Source: Gremmenia infestans (Eukaryota > Ascomycota > Leotiomycetes > Helotiales > Hamatocanthoscyphaceae). Taken from it: a stretch of 64,000 nt of DNA. Numbering within the stretch: the stretch's first letter is position 1; each line of letters begins with the position of its first letter. Below are positions 48,064 to 59,364 of the stretch, in pieces. The notes under the pieces were generated by a model that saw nothing but the letters and a program-made list of their open reading frames with translations, was not told the DNA's origin and searched no databases. The DNA is taken from assembly GCA_032629725.1 (NCBI GenBank), contig JAFEVB010000012.1, positions 1,178,001 through 1,242,000 of the forward strand. Reading direction: 5' to 3'. The translations under genes and the position numbers were made by a program.

Positions 48064-48713
48064 GTTAGCTCTTGTCTGTAGATGGTGGAAGGCTCGATAA
48101 TTTCAACGCGAAGAACTGGGGAACGTCAAATATTATTGGAGATTGAAGCAAAGAGCGCTTAGAAAATTGGACGCCCCAGGACTGGGGATCTGGTCGAAGT
48201 GAATTGAAGTTATCTCGGTTCAACTTTCCTACTGAATGACTCCTCACTCCTTCCCTTCAAGCCGCATGATTCCTAGATGGCCCATCGTAAAAACGTGCAT
48301 AGGTACCTAGGTATTTACTGCATATTGAAATTTGAAGATTTCACTGTATAGTTGGGAGAAATGGGAGAGCTGGGTAGTTCGAACATATTGGGTCAAGAAC
48401 TTTATTTTCTACGCGCTGCCCAGCTGGTTATAGTTACCCGATCAAGCCACCTTAAGAGAGAGCATTTAGTCCTGCAATCCGAGTATTCTTTTCACCCAGT
48501 CAGTGCACTCAAGTTCCGTGACGCCCTTCACAGGTATTGACCAAGTTCATATCCACCTGCACCTCTCTTCCATAGATCAAATTAGGCTCCATCGCCTTTG
48601 ACTTATCCTCTCTTCTTTAAAACTGCCCCCTCTTTCGTGAGCTTTTGCATTTATGTGGTTAAGCGTTGTAGCATATCAGAAAATAATTCAGCAGCGTAAA
48701 GAAAGAACTTCTC
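48064..48713. other. Intergenic
   Basis: No gene seen. It covers the promoter of the preceding minus-strand gene and the 3' flank of the next. Confidence 0.5.
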
Positions 48714-49101
48714 CTAAGCCGTATCTGCATGTGTGGGTAAGGAACGAGTTTGTATAGCTAGTCTTTCTAGCTGAGCATCATCAGCGTGGTGGTCGATGGG
48801 GTTCATCTCGCCGTTTGAAACTGGCTCAATGCAGGGAGTCGTCTTGCCGGTGATACCAACTGGGAGAAAATCATAATTTTTCTTTGGAGGTACAATAAAT
48901 GGCTAGAAGAAAGGACTCACAGTATATATATAACCTAGACATAATTTTCGCTTTGGTATCAATACCATGGACCTGACTGGAGAGCTCTTGTAAAATTGAA
49001 CGAGCTGCATGAGATGTGGTACATAACGTGAGCCTGCGAGAATCCAGAATCGGTGTCGTAGAGTGTTTCTGAATCTCATCTATGACTGTAATGTATGACA
49101 T
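48714..49101 (-). CDS. Small hypothetical protein, two exons
   Basis: Exons 49101-48921 and 48859-48714 give 108 residues, joined in phase 1 by a GTGAGT donor and a TTTTCTCCCAG acceptor. The start is ATG (MSYITVIDEIQKHSTTPI). Exon 2 reads GITGKTTPCIEPVSNGEMNP and then IDHHADDAQLERLAIQTR before the stop. It has no signal peptide or transmembrane helix. The strong donor and the continuation in a single frame support it, but no family is recognised and the alternative, a single-exon frame of 76 residues, cannot be excluded. Confidence 0.45.
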
Positions 49102-50019
49102 GTTGAAGTTTCAGTATAATTGAAGTACAGATCGCCAGGTTAAAAGGTGCAAGATGGGAATAGGAAATTGTTTTGCCAGAATTGCAAGAGTTACGACTGA
49201 CGTGGTGGATTATTGACTAGTTGAGCATCTCCAACTTGTAATTTATGAAAATCACACAGATTGGTTAAAGTACAATTCCTAATTTCGCGAGAGAATAGAA
49301 ATCGGGACTACATGGAAAATAGAATGATTTCTGCGCCCTTGTGTTCTCATATCTAAGAAATCATCTGTCTCCAAATTAATCCATGCGTTCTATCCAAGCT
49401 TCACCTCTCAACGTTCCTAGAATCTGCTACTCATTTCCCCCCAACCGCTCGAGTTCTACCTTAACCCACCCTTTCGACGGGCCTAAAAAGCGCTTTATGC
49501 AATTCATTCAACTGCCGAGCCGTAAGGAGCTCACACGCCCTCATAACCTCAAAGTCAATCCCGCCATCCTCCAATTTACACTGCGGACCCTTCAGGACCG
49601 ATTCAATAATCGGTATCCCCTCTCCAACATGCGGTCCCGATTCTCTGGGATGAATGGTACCATTTGGTTGTACGATATAGAAGGGGTTGTACGATTTGCC
49701 AAGACTGGCGTTGGTTTTCAGGGGACGATCGTAAGTTGAAGGAAAGCAGTTGATGCACACTTTGAAATCCTTATACTATGTAAGTAGGTAACAGGATTTT
49801 GGGAAACCAATTGTAAAGTTAATGGCTGTTAGCTTCTGCCCGGGGTTCCATTCACAGATTTTTACCTTGGTGAATAAGTCCAGTTTCACAATTGACTTTA
49901 AGCTATCGCTATTCTTGAAGAGTTACTGAAGTCGCTGAGAGCATGTGCAATGTGGCATGTATGGCTTGGGAGTACAGCAAGGGGAAAGCAAAGAATCGAA
50001 GGCATGCGCAAATCCAAAT
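49102..50019. other. Intergenic
   Basis: Overlapping frames on both strands at 49383-49760; the minus one (99 codons, no ATG at its open end) reads coherently as IHPRESGPHVGEGIPIIESV and could be a gene fragment. I do not call it a gene. Confidence 0.35.
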
Positions 50020-52245
50020 TCATATTAGTGTGACAAGAGCAATTGATGCATCTTCCCACCATCCTGCGTCTCTTCTGTGAACTAATAATCCAAGTCTTCT
50101 ATATGTTGGTCCATCGTCAACTCTCTGAAGCACAAGTGCATAGGCTGCTAACAACTGACTTGATGACTCTTCAGACTCAAGCTTCTCTTTCCGAGTAAGA
50201 TGCTGAGGGGGATATTGGCCCATCCAGTCTCTATTTGAGAGCGTGAAATGGCCAAGCAGTAGACAAAATACGGCATCACCATGGCTTATATCTGTAATGC
50301 GCTGTTTGATATCAAAACAATCGGGAGAAATCCGGACAGACTCTCCTTCAAATCTTACCCATGTTTCATACGTTTCGCTCATCTTCTCTCTAATTTTTAC
50401 CAGACTCTGCTCATGGGCGTTACCCTTTCGCATCTGATCTATTATGGAAGACTCGTCTTGTTCAGTCATAAGCAAAGTGGCTTCGATAAGCGGTGCCTGA
50501 ATGATCAGTTGTACCACTCCATAGATTCCGAAAGGGTTGGCAGTACTCTGCGATTTATGGAAGCTTTGGATCTGGCATCTCGAATCTGAATCGAAGCCAC
50601 GCGTCTGAACAAGACCGTATGTAACATATGGAGCGTCTTGGCTATGATTCCATATAGAAGCCCAAGACCATGATGGCGCACTGGGATGAGCATCTCGGAA
50701 AGTAGGATGTCGGTTTCCATGATATGTTCCATCGATTTGCCAGCAAAGCGCCCTGGGAAGGTCTTGAGACCATAAGCCTGCTAGATATTCAGAAGATGGC
50801 AAGCGTTGAGCAACTCGAGAGGCAAGACCAGACAATGCAGGAAGACGATCCATTTGCTTTGTAAGCTTTAAAGTGCAGTACTCAATGACGAATTCCAGCC
50901 AGGTGTCCAAGACCTGTAAGTCAGTCATCTCAGGTGAAGTTATCGAAGAATACATCATCTTCAGCTGGTCGACTTTACGTTGTTCTAGCAGGCCATCAGG
51001 ATCGCCCCATTTGTGGTTCTGTAACCTAGAGCATTCACAAGATATTCCGGAGGCGCATTCCCAGATGAGCTCTTCGGCATGAAAATGTAGGGTTCTCGGG
51101 GAAAGTAGTCGCTCTTGAAAAACCCATGCTCGGCTTAAGAGAGGGGAAAGATCTTCCATAGTGTTTGCATAGTCCATTGTCCGCGAGAAGTGATCATGTG
51201 CAACATGTAAAGCATGTCGATAGAAGATCTTGTAGTTCCCCTCGGTTTCGTCGCTAGGTTCAATGGCCACGTCTTCGCCTACATTAAGTTCCGTTTGGTT
51301 GAGAGTATCCAGCGACCATCTCTCCCCAAAGCATCCTTCTTTACCGCTGCTTGAATGTGTAGCAGCAAGATTGAGCTGTGACGACATATAAACTTGCGCC
51401 ATCTTTGCCGATTCAACTTCCCAATCCAATTTATCGTCTTGAATGATGCAGAGAGAATCGATCCATAAGTAACGAATACCTAAGCCTCGAGTGATTTGTA
51501 CAGCGTGACGAAATGTGTTTGAAAGTTGAGACAGCTTCACTCCAGCTTTTCTGTCTTGAAGGGTACCGGTAGTCGTAGTAATAATCTGTTCCTTCCCCCA
51601 GCAATGACTCAATGTCATATAGCAACCTCTGTCGGAATCCTGTGTCTCGTGCAGATAGACGATATCCGTATCAATCTGGCCAACATCCAAAACACGAGTT
51701 GGAAGTTTTGACTCTGTAGGCTGACCACACAAATGGTGCTTTTCACTGCATTCTTTCAACCATTCAGTTGCAAGAGCTAGACAATCACTTATTTCTAGTT
51801 CGCTGGAGACTGGTCGAGCAATACCAAACGCAGGAATCAATCCACAATCTTTACCAATAATAAATTAGCATTCGAATTCCTATTAGAAGGCAACCATACC
51901 ATCTTTGGATAGTGTATAGAATTCTATAGTTGTTTCATAACCGACGTTAGCCAAAATGACCCGGAGACTATGGTCCCTTCGAAGGTCAATGTGAAGACGC
52001 GTCTCGTCAAGCAAGATTTGGTCCCCATTCTCGGATTCTGCACCCTCATCCCATAGCTCTTGCATATTTTCCAACCCTACGCACAGGATTTTACATGCTA
52101 GGCAATCGCCTGTCTCTGCGGAACGCTTCAGTTCTGAGAATGGCACATTGAGTCGATGCTCGTCAAGAAGGCTAGGAGGTGATTTTTCTGGGCACCGATC
52201 GGGATCGAGATTGAAACACACCGGGCACACGAATACGGATTCCAT
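50020..52245 (-). CDS. HET-domain protein (heterokaryon incompatibility)
   Basis: Exons 52245-51900 and 51848-50020 encode 724 residues, joined in phase 1 (G/GTATGG ... GTAAAG). The HET core is clear: GCYMTLSHCWG at about 190-200 and IRYLWIDSLCIIQDD at ~240-254, then MAQVYMSSQLNLAATHS, the usual third block, and LSRAWVFQERLLSPRTLHF. The N-terminus has a Cys-rich start (VCPVCFNLDPDRCPEKSP) and CLACKILC. HET proteins trigger cell death on recognition of non-self in vegetative incompatibility and related innate responses; this gene's partner is unknown. No NACHT or repeat domain follows, so it is a HET-only member. Confidence 0.92.
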
Positions 52246-52568
52246 CTTGCGCTTCTATACTCTCAGATAATACACCTACGAATGCGAATGTAGTGGAGAG
52301 TGAGCTTCGTGCATTTGCAACGTATGACTCATCTCCTCCTATATATTATTGCGAGGTGCAGGACATGCATTTGCGCTGAGCCGAAGCGGGTCCAACGAGA
52401 CCCCCTTTCTCTGATTACTAAGCATAAATCCAGACCATCACATATATTCCACTCCATAGTTTAGTTCTTCCTTCTTCATAGCGGATTACACTCAAATTAC
52501 GTCTGCTATGCTCTATACTAGCGCTCCTTTGTTTCGCAAGGCTCTAATATGTCTTATTTCGTTTGGGG
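52246..52568. other. Intergenic
   Basis: Promoter of the HET gene. No gene seen. Confidence 0.5.
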
Positions 52569-52573
52569 CATAT

Positions 52574-52806
52574 TGTTGTAGCCTGTAAATGGCAAGTGGC
52601 AAAGGCTTATAAAGCCTGTGGCAAAAGCTTATAAAGCCTGTGGCGAAGCTTAGAAATAGCTATTTCTAAGCAGGTGGCAAAGCTTAGAAATAGGGCTTGA
52701 AGAGCCCTATATATACAGCATACTTCCCACTGTAGAACAGCAGTCAATTCAAGCATTTACACCCTGAAAGTATAGCTAGCATTGCATACACAGCCTAGAA
52801 ACAACA
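52574..52806. mobile_element. Solo LTR (retrotransposon relic), 233 bp
   Basis: The element begins TGTTGT and ends ACAACA (a perfect 6-bp inverted repeat of the TG...CA type). It is flanked by the same five bases, CATAT, at 52569-52573 and 52807-52811, a target-site duplication. Inside are four partial copies of a GTGGCAAAG-GCTTA unit (52596-52617, 52618-52639, 52640 onward and 52673 onward), a perfect 22-base palindrome at 52649-52670 and a TATATATA box at 52708-52715, the usual U3 content. The size suits a Ty1/copia-type LTR. It lies 415 bp from a tRNA gene. The duplication implies recombination left one LTR behind. Confidence 0.75.
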
Positions 52807-52811
52807 CATAT

Positions 52812-53196
52812 ACTCGTGGTAGAAGCAGGATTCTGATAAAAATGAGGAATTTACAGATTATCACCCTCTATCTAAACTCTCTACGTCTACAAAGTCATTT
52901 GGTGATCTAGCTTAAGAGATAAAGAGGGTATTATCTCAAGCTTATCATTCTTTGCAAGTAAGGGACACTAGGCTCTAGGCATCAGGCTTGTACCTTATAA
53001 CCTTATATGTTTTAACTTAATAACCTCGTATATTGGCAAGCTTGCTGATTGTGACAGACTCTGCTGTCTATACGTAGGCGACCTTATAATTATATCTAGA
53101 GGACGATAAGAATTAGTGGAAACCTAGAATCAATTTTTATTACTAGCTAGTTGTAAAAATTGATCATCCCTATAGTATATATACTAGCTAAGAGCC
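52812..53196. other. Intergenic between solo LTR and tRNA
   Basis: One frame (about 52830-52890) reads like coding sequence (NEEFTDYHPLSKLSTSTKSF) before stops, possibly a retrotransposon relic. A stem CAATTTTTA/TAAAAATTG lies at about 53131-53162. Confidence 0.3.
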
Positions 53197-53205
53197 AAAA
53201 AAAAA
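53197..53205 (-). terminator. Pol III terminator of tRNA-Gly
   Basis: A run of nine A on the plus strand is T9 on the minus strand, starting 17 bases after the 3' end of the tRNA. This is the standard RNA polymerase III stop. Confidence 0.75.
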
Positions 53206-53221
53206 TGTATATTCTTTTATA

Positions 53222-53330
53222 TGCGTTCGCCGGGAATCGAACCCGGGGCCCATCGATACAAGTACTATACTAGCTTGGAAAGCTGTTTAGCCAATGGCAA
53301 CGATGGATTTTACCACTAAACCACAAACGC
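53222..53330 (-). tRNA. tRNA-Gly (anticodon GCC) with a 38-nt intron
   Basis: The minus strand reads GCGTTTGTGGTTTAGTGG at the 5' end and GGTTCGATTCCCGGCGAACGC plus a discriminator A at the 3' end. The acceptor stem pairs GCGTTTG with CGAACGC (one G-T). The T arm GGTTCGATTCC and D arm are canonical. The anticodon stem pairs CATCG with CGATG, loop TTGCCAT, with anticodon GCC at 53298-53296. An intron at 53294-53257 sits one base 3' of the anticodon, the canonical position. The mature tRNA is 71 nt. Confidence 0.95.
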
Positions 53331-54173
53331 TTTATATTGTGTTTTTGATTTTTTTCGCACTTATTTTGATATATATATCACGTACACTGCAAATTCTTTA
53401 TGGAGCGGGCCAATCACACACTAACATTTCACGTGGGAGAGAATACGGACTAAGGCAGAGTTCGGGTAACTTTTGCGGTAATCTAGAACAGTCAGAAAAA
53501 CGCTTAATAAAAGCAAAGAAGTGATAAACTAGATGCGTAATCAGGCAATAAGATAAAAAGGAAGTAACTAATATTTCTATAAGGTGAAAATCCCTATCGT
53601 ATTTAATCTATAGTACTAAATTGTAAATATCTTAATATAAAATAAGATAATATAGTTTATAACTTTCTAATTTTTTATTTTAACTATTTATAATTTCTAT
53701 TTATATAATATTTTTAAAAGAACTTTTATAAAAGCTTAGTAATTACACGTTAATTATTATTAATTATAGCTTCAATTTTTTATATCTTAAGGTTTTAATA
53801 CTTGAATATTATTCTTATAACTCGAAACTTTAGTAACATATACCCTCTACTTGAGGAGTTGAGGCGGTCTTGAACATAGTAGAATATTATAGACTAGATC
53901 ACAGTTGGGTGCAAATGCCAGCCAGAATGCCTGATGTGAAGCGTGGTGTGCACAAGTTAGAATATAGTAATGTTTTCACAGTCGAGAGCAAATACTTCTT
54001 TATTTAACTTCGTCGGGCTACATTTCTAATAGTAGGGTATTACAACTAGAAGTAGTAAAAATGAGATTAGTTCGCTAATCGCGCTACTTGCATATCTCCA
54101 TATCTCACATCTTAAAAATACCAAGTCGTTTAACTACCTAGGTAGTAGGTATGGCGGTTTTTTATCATATTTT
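53331..54173. other. AT-rich intergenic
   Basis: The stretch 53560-53850 is very AT-rich with long T/A runs, no coding frame and no repeats I can define. It could be a degraded (possibly RIP-mutated) transposon. Confidence 0.4.
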
Positions 54174-55993
54174 CTAAACATTTCGGCGTCGAATCCTGAC
54201 AATGAAATCCGAAAGCATAAAGTCCCCACGAGTCTTCCACGGAGCTTCTGGATTAACGAACTCGGCATCGTAGTTCCTGAAAAACTAGCACACTATCAGC
54301 ATCAACAGGCCTTTTCAAAGTCAAAATGACCCTTTATAAGTGGATGGCGTACCTCGAAGATAATCTTATTCAGCTCCAGATTCGCCATATTGATCCCCAA
54401 GCACTTCGACGCCCCGTACCCAAACACCAATTCCAGATTCCGACACATCTCCTTCAGTTGCATCTCATCGTCGATCAACCATCTCTCTGGATGAAATTCT
54501 TCCGTGCGGTCGCCATAAACGGTATGGAGTTGTGTGGCTAGGCTGTTCAAGCCTACGAATGTGCCAGCTGGAAGACGGTAGCCCTGTAGGACGCTTCCTC
54601 CGGGTGGTACTTCTCGTTCGCGGAGCTGGAAGACTGGGGGATTCATGCGGAGGCCTTCAAACTTACAGGCTTGAAGATAGGGCATCTGGCAGATGGTAAA
54701 ATCATCAATGCTAGTCCTAGTTCCGGTGTCCCTTTTTGCTAGTTCGTCATCAATCTCGTGTTGGAGTCTGCGACAACTTTCTTGGTTGGCTATAATGCCG
54801 CGAATGATGCCTTGCGCTGCGTATGAAGTTGATCCCACTCCACTGGCTCTGCGGTTCTGTTAGCTTGCGCTTCGACTTTACAGGTCCTTGACACTCATAC
54901 AGAATTATGACAAGCTCGCTGTTTGCTTGGTTGGTTGTGAGCCCTCTAGATAGGAAGGACTCGAGCATATCTTTCCTGACTTCGTTCATTTTATTACGTT
55001 CAACGTTTCTCTGTTCCACGGCTTCGCGAATGACCTGATTTTATTTCAATCGTATGCATAACTTACGGACGAGGAACCTACCTTCATTACTTGCCCGATT
55101 CCTGTTGTGTCATTGGTATTCGGGAAAAGCCTAGATCGAATAAAACGATTTCTTCCAAGGAAAAAGAGGAAACTTTTGATCTCTAACAGAGACGAAATGT
55201 ACTGCTGAGCCACAACACCAGTCTTCAATGCGTCTAAAAACCCGTACGGATCTTTTGTTTTTTCAAGACATTGAAAGGACTTTCCCAGGCAGAGGTGCGT
55301 AATGATGTCCAAAGTCAGAAATTGAAGATTCTGAGAGAGGTCGACCCGGATCTCCTGGCCGCTCTCCGCGTCGAACAGCTTGTCCAGAATAACAATCCAC
55401 TGGTTGATATGCTCGTCGATTGTTGATTCCATATTTATCTCTTTGCCAGAAAGCTGCGAGATTTAGTGGAGTACTTCATGCTTTTGGGATTATGACATGA
55501 CGCTTACACCGGGGCTCAAAATGCTTCGCAGCTGTTGGTGCTTTTTTGGATCTCGCTCTGATACGACATTCGTCCTGTTCGGTTCCAGACGCAGGGTGTC
55601 GAACCACGGCCCTCGTAAGATACTCGATCCCACTGCGAGGACATATCTAGTAGTCTCAGGATCGCTGATCAGGATGCTACTAGGAGAGATTCGGACAACA
55701 GAGCCTAAGGTGGTGATTGAGCTTGCAAAATCCCATGGGAAAGCGTGAGGGGACATACCGTACTCTTTATGCACATTGATCATTTCATCCGCTGTCTTTC
55801 TCTTGTAAAGAACGTTTAGCCACCAAAGTCGTGTCCAAGATGCGAACTTTGGCCCAGGTATTTTGGAGAGAGGGAATCTCCATCCTAGAAGGACTTTTGT
55901 CACGAGCTCGAATTTGAGGCCCACAGCTAGTATCCATATTGGAATGAAGAACACGGCAATGACCAAGGGTTCTATGCTAACGATGGTTGCCAT
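54174..55993 (-). CDS. Cytochrome P450 monooxygenase
   Basis: Six exons, 55993-55759, 55704-55508, 55453-55082, 55034-54901, 54848-54353 and 54284-54174, encode 514 residues. An N-terminal membrane anchor (VIAVFFIPIWILAVGL) is followed by LSKIPGPKFASWTRLWW, the hinge. ExxR is EGLR at 377-380, the PERF-like motif is FHPERWL, and the heme loop is FGYGASKCLG with Cys 462. The I-helix is partly unusual: ASGVGSTSYAAQG, where the Thr of AGxxT is in place as Thr 320. Overall layout resembles the pisatin-demethylase type of fungal P450. The final exon begins TTTTTC after the acceptor GCTAG; the alternative acceptor TTTTTCAG would break frame. A GTGTAA/GTAAGC donor choice was settled by phase. Confidence 0.92.
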
Positions 55994-57101
55994 TTTGAGT
56001 CTGGCTCTATGAGCTCTAATATTAATACTAGTTGCTTACATAGAATTTCTTTTCGGGGACTTTGAGGATTCTGCAAAAGACACAGAAAAGAAAGCAAGAA
56101 AAGAGCCGAATTTCATTCCGAGCAATTTACGACAGCATTGAACATTATCTTGAGTAACGCAAAGTCGTGGGCATCTGGTGGCAGGTTCGAAACACGATTC
56201 TACGTAGTATTCGGGGGCCTACGGCACTTCCGTGGGCAAATGCGATGATTGGGTGACCATACATGTACAGTGTGGTAACGTCAGCTCACTTCGAAGCCGC
56301 CGCTGCTTGCTCTCGCCCCTCCTACAGAAGCTCGCTCTAGGCATACACACCACTCAAACAGGCCTGCTACAGGGCATCTCTTACCTAAATAGTCAGGAGT
56401 TGAATGCCGGCTGATCAAATGTGTTGGTAAAGAGTTGGTTGTACCACATATCAAATAATGAAAGGGTTCATTAAAGGGGCGCACGAGTGCATAAACGAGG
56501 TCAGGCCGTTCTCGGGTTCTTTATTGCTAAGAATAGTCTCTAATCTTGTCTATTTGTCCGAGAATAGTCACCAACCCCTTATTACTTGCTTTGGTTCTGT
56601 TTTTCATATATTTGGCCTGGTCTCACGACTTCTGCCTAACTCCTAACCCCCTGGTATCATTTGTATCACTGGCGGCTTGATTGAACCAAGAAACTACCAA
56701 CCAAATAGATTAACATCAATGACACTCTATGCACGAGGAGCTCGTGATAGACCTGCTTTTAGGCTAAATTACGCCGGTCGACGCCCGACTCTCGGAGCCT
56801 CATTTCATAACCTATCCTTTGCTTTTCTGCATCATTGCATGGTCTCTCATGTCGGTGGACAAGCATGCGACTATTAATTCTTCCCACCACAAGAGTTGAG
56901 GGGCTGTTGGAATTCTGCGTGTGATGCCCGAAGAGGATTTATGCGACTCGCACACGATCGGCGGCCCTCGATAGACTTAGACTTAGAAGGAGCCGGAGTC
57001 GATCATATTCTGCTCCCCAGAGAGTCTTGTTCTACTGGTAGTTCTGTCTCGCCTCTGGTATTGTCTTCTCCTTTGATGAACAACATATCCCAAGAGTCAC
57101 G
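55994..57101. other. Intergenic, 1.1 kb
   Basis: Divergent promoter region between the P450 and the rhodopsin-domain gene. No gene seen; several short frames only. Confidence 0.5.
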
Positions 57102-58673
57102 ATGTCGTCGTCGGAGATCCCAAGCGGAGACAATCAGATTGGGAACTTCCCTCTGTCACCAGCTCCACCGGTCAGTGTTGACTCCTCGGGATTAAAATCC
57201 CACCGAAAGCTTACTATTTCCTCTTTTTCGCAGGGCGTTACTGCGGAACTGCTTCATCCAGAGTGGCATGGGCGAAGCGTAGTCATTGCGGCGGCGGTTG
57301 GAATTCCATTGATGCTGATTATGGCTTCGATAAGGATTTACGCCAAGTGCTATCTCACAAAAATGTGGGTTGCAGATGATTGTAAGTTTATCTTTGAATG
57401 CCGCTTTTCTATATGTGCTCAAAGTGGTGTACTAAACCCTCCAAGATACGTTCTTAGTTAGTGTGGTAAGTCTCTTAACATTCCAAACCTGGGAATTCCT
57501 TGTTAATTCATGTCATAGGCTTCGGCAATATCTCTGGTTGCTCTCCAGGTCGCTTGTGGGTCCAATGATTCATATTCCAGATCCAGGGAGGAAATCAGGA
57601 TGTAATCTGTCTGACTTTTCCCAGTGGTTAGTGGTGGAGCGTACGGATACCATGCCTGGGACGTCAAAATTGCAGAACTTACGAAGCCTGTATTGCAAGT
57701 ACGGATACTTCCAGCAAGATCCTTGTTTCAATTGTCCCTCCAACTGATTTTTGTGTTAGAAGTCGCTAACTCTCCAAGTCGCCACCGGCCCTTTGACTTG
57801 GCTAATTAAACTTGCCCTTTTCAGCCTTATTTTCAACACATTTCGTCCTCTGGCTTATGTTCGCCGACTGGTCTACATGGGCCTATTGATATCCGGCCTA
57901 TACTACATCGCATCTGCCATTGTTAATGGCGTGGTATGTGGTCCTCGAGGAGGTACTGATCTTGCATCATATTTAAAAGGATTGGCATCACCTAGTTGCG
58001 GGAACCCGTCGGGGATCATTCAGATCTTTAGCATCGTGAATGGAGTTGTGAACCTAGTCATCGACCTTTACCTACTAATCATTCCCCTACGGGCAATCTC
58101 AATGCTCAACTTACCTCCACGGCGAAAAATCGGCGTCTTTGTCATTTTCCTGACGGGTGCAGGGTACGTATCTCGGGTCTTTGAAACTCAGATAAGAGAC
58201 TAATGATTTGGTCTTACAGAGCCTGTGTGATGAGTACCATTGCGCTCTACTACCGTTCTAGGGGGTTTAGTCATTCGGATACCACGTCTTGGAAGCATGA
58301 TACTACAGACCAAAACATATCATTATGGACTGTTTCGTAAGTATTTATTGTGAAGAGCAGGTATAATCCAACGTTTTCATGCTAATGATATTCGAGAACC
58401 ATCGAGTACACTGTTGGAGTCATGATTCCATGCATGCCTCCATCTGCCAAAGCATTCCATCACACTTCCGAACGTTTTACGTCGTACTTTAGCGGTCGAA
58501 CCCGCTATTGGCGCACGACCTCGAGAAATCATTCCTTGGAGGAAGAGAGGGGAATCAAACTCGAAGCCAAAAAGGGTACACCGAAGAGAGACCCATCTTC
58601 GCAAACGGCTACCATTGACAGAATGCTCACACAGATACCTCTAGCGGCTTTGGAATCGCAACAGCGTGTGTAG
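57102..58673 (+). CDS. PTH11-like / rhodopsin-domain integral membrane protein
   Basis: Eight exons, 57102-57170, 57234-57381, 57446-57465 (20 nt), 57519-57559, 57632-57698, 57760-58163, 58220-58336 and 58397-58673, sum to 380 residues, all in frame. The seven helices include VVIAAAVGIPLMLIMASIRI, VSVASAISLVALQVACG, TWLIKLALFSLIFNTFRPL and MGLLISGLYYIASAIV, followed by IVNGVVNLVIDLYLLIIPL and IGVFVIFLTGAGACVM. The fungal rhodopsin family (PF20684 as I know it) has this arrangement, with YGYHAWDV between helices 2 and 3. The long polar C-terminal tail has a Lys/Arg-rich stretch. Donor GTCCAA after exon 4 is weak and chosen by frame. Such proteins often sit in secondary-metabolite clusters; a receptor or enzyme role is unproven. 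Confidence 0.8.
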
Positions 58674-59364
58674 ACATTTTTCCGAGACCTTACCCACTGT
58701 TTGAGAGTCGGCAAATGGTTACTGTAGGTAGCCTTGTGAAGCTACGTAGGTATTAGGTTGTTGGGCGGATTTGGAGGCAAATTATTGCAGCTTACAAAGG
58801 GATAGCATGCATCAATTCCTCGAGCAGAGTAAAATATCTCAGAATCAAATTTTATAGAGATATGTGCCCCCCTAAACTATAGTAGTGATAGTCCAAGTTA
58901 CGTGAAATTCGAAAACGGATCTGCCGTAAAATTTAGTGGGTAAAAGGGTATGTTGGGTGGGAATCAAAGGGACTGCCCACCAGGCCCAACGAGCGATTGG
59001 TAGCCCCTACCTATCTACCCTATTACCTACATAGGCTAGGGTACGAAGTAAGGTAGTGAAGTATTGCACGACATGATGCATGCTGACAAGGCGCACCGCA
59101 CCCCTCCCCCTCCCCTTCCCCTTTACCGACCGGCTAAATATCCGCCCTATTAAGAGCGTCGATGTGCTTTGTGTAACGTTTCAAACTTGATTACTAAGCG
59201 CCGTAGGAATATGAAGCAGTCAAGATGCGTCAGAGCGCGTCCTGCCTCCTTCATTTCTATTAGACTTCTGCTTCATAGAAACAAATTCCTCCACTGCCAC
59301 CGCCACCACCACCACTACCACCTGTTCTTCCATTTCGTCTAGACATTGGTATTTGCACCTCAGC
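58674..59364. other. Intergenic
   Basis: A C-rich tract at 59098-59122 and a CCACCA-type repeat at 59297-59325, the presumed promoter of the P450. No gene seen. Confidence 0.5.

Noticed and set aside
49383..49760. Overlapping plus and minus frames of about 100 codons
   Set aside because: No ATG on the minus one, no recognised family; kept only as a possible fragment.
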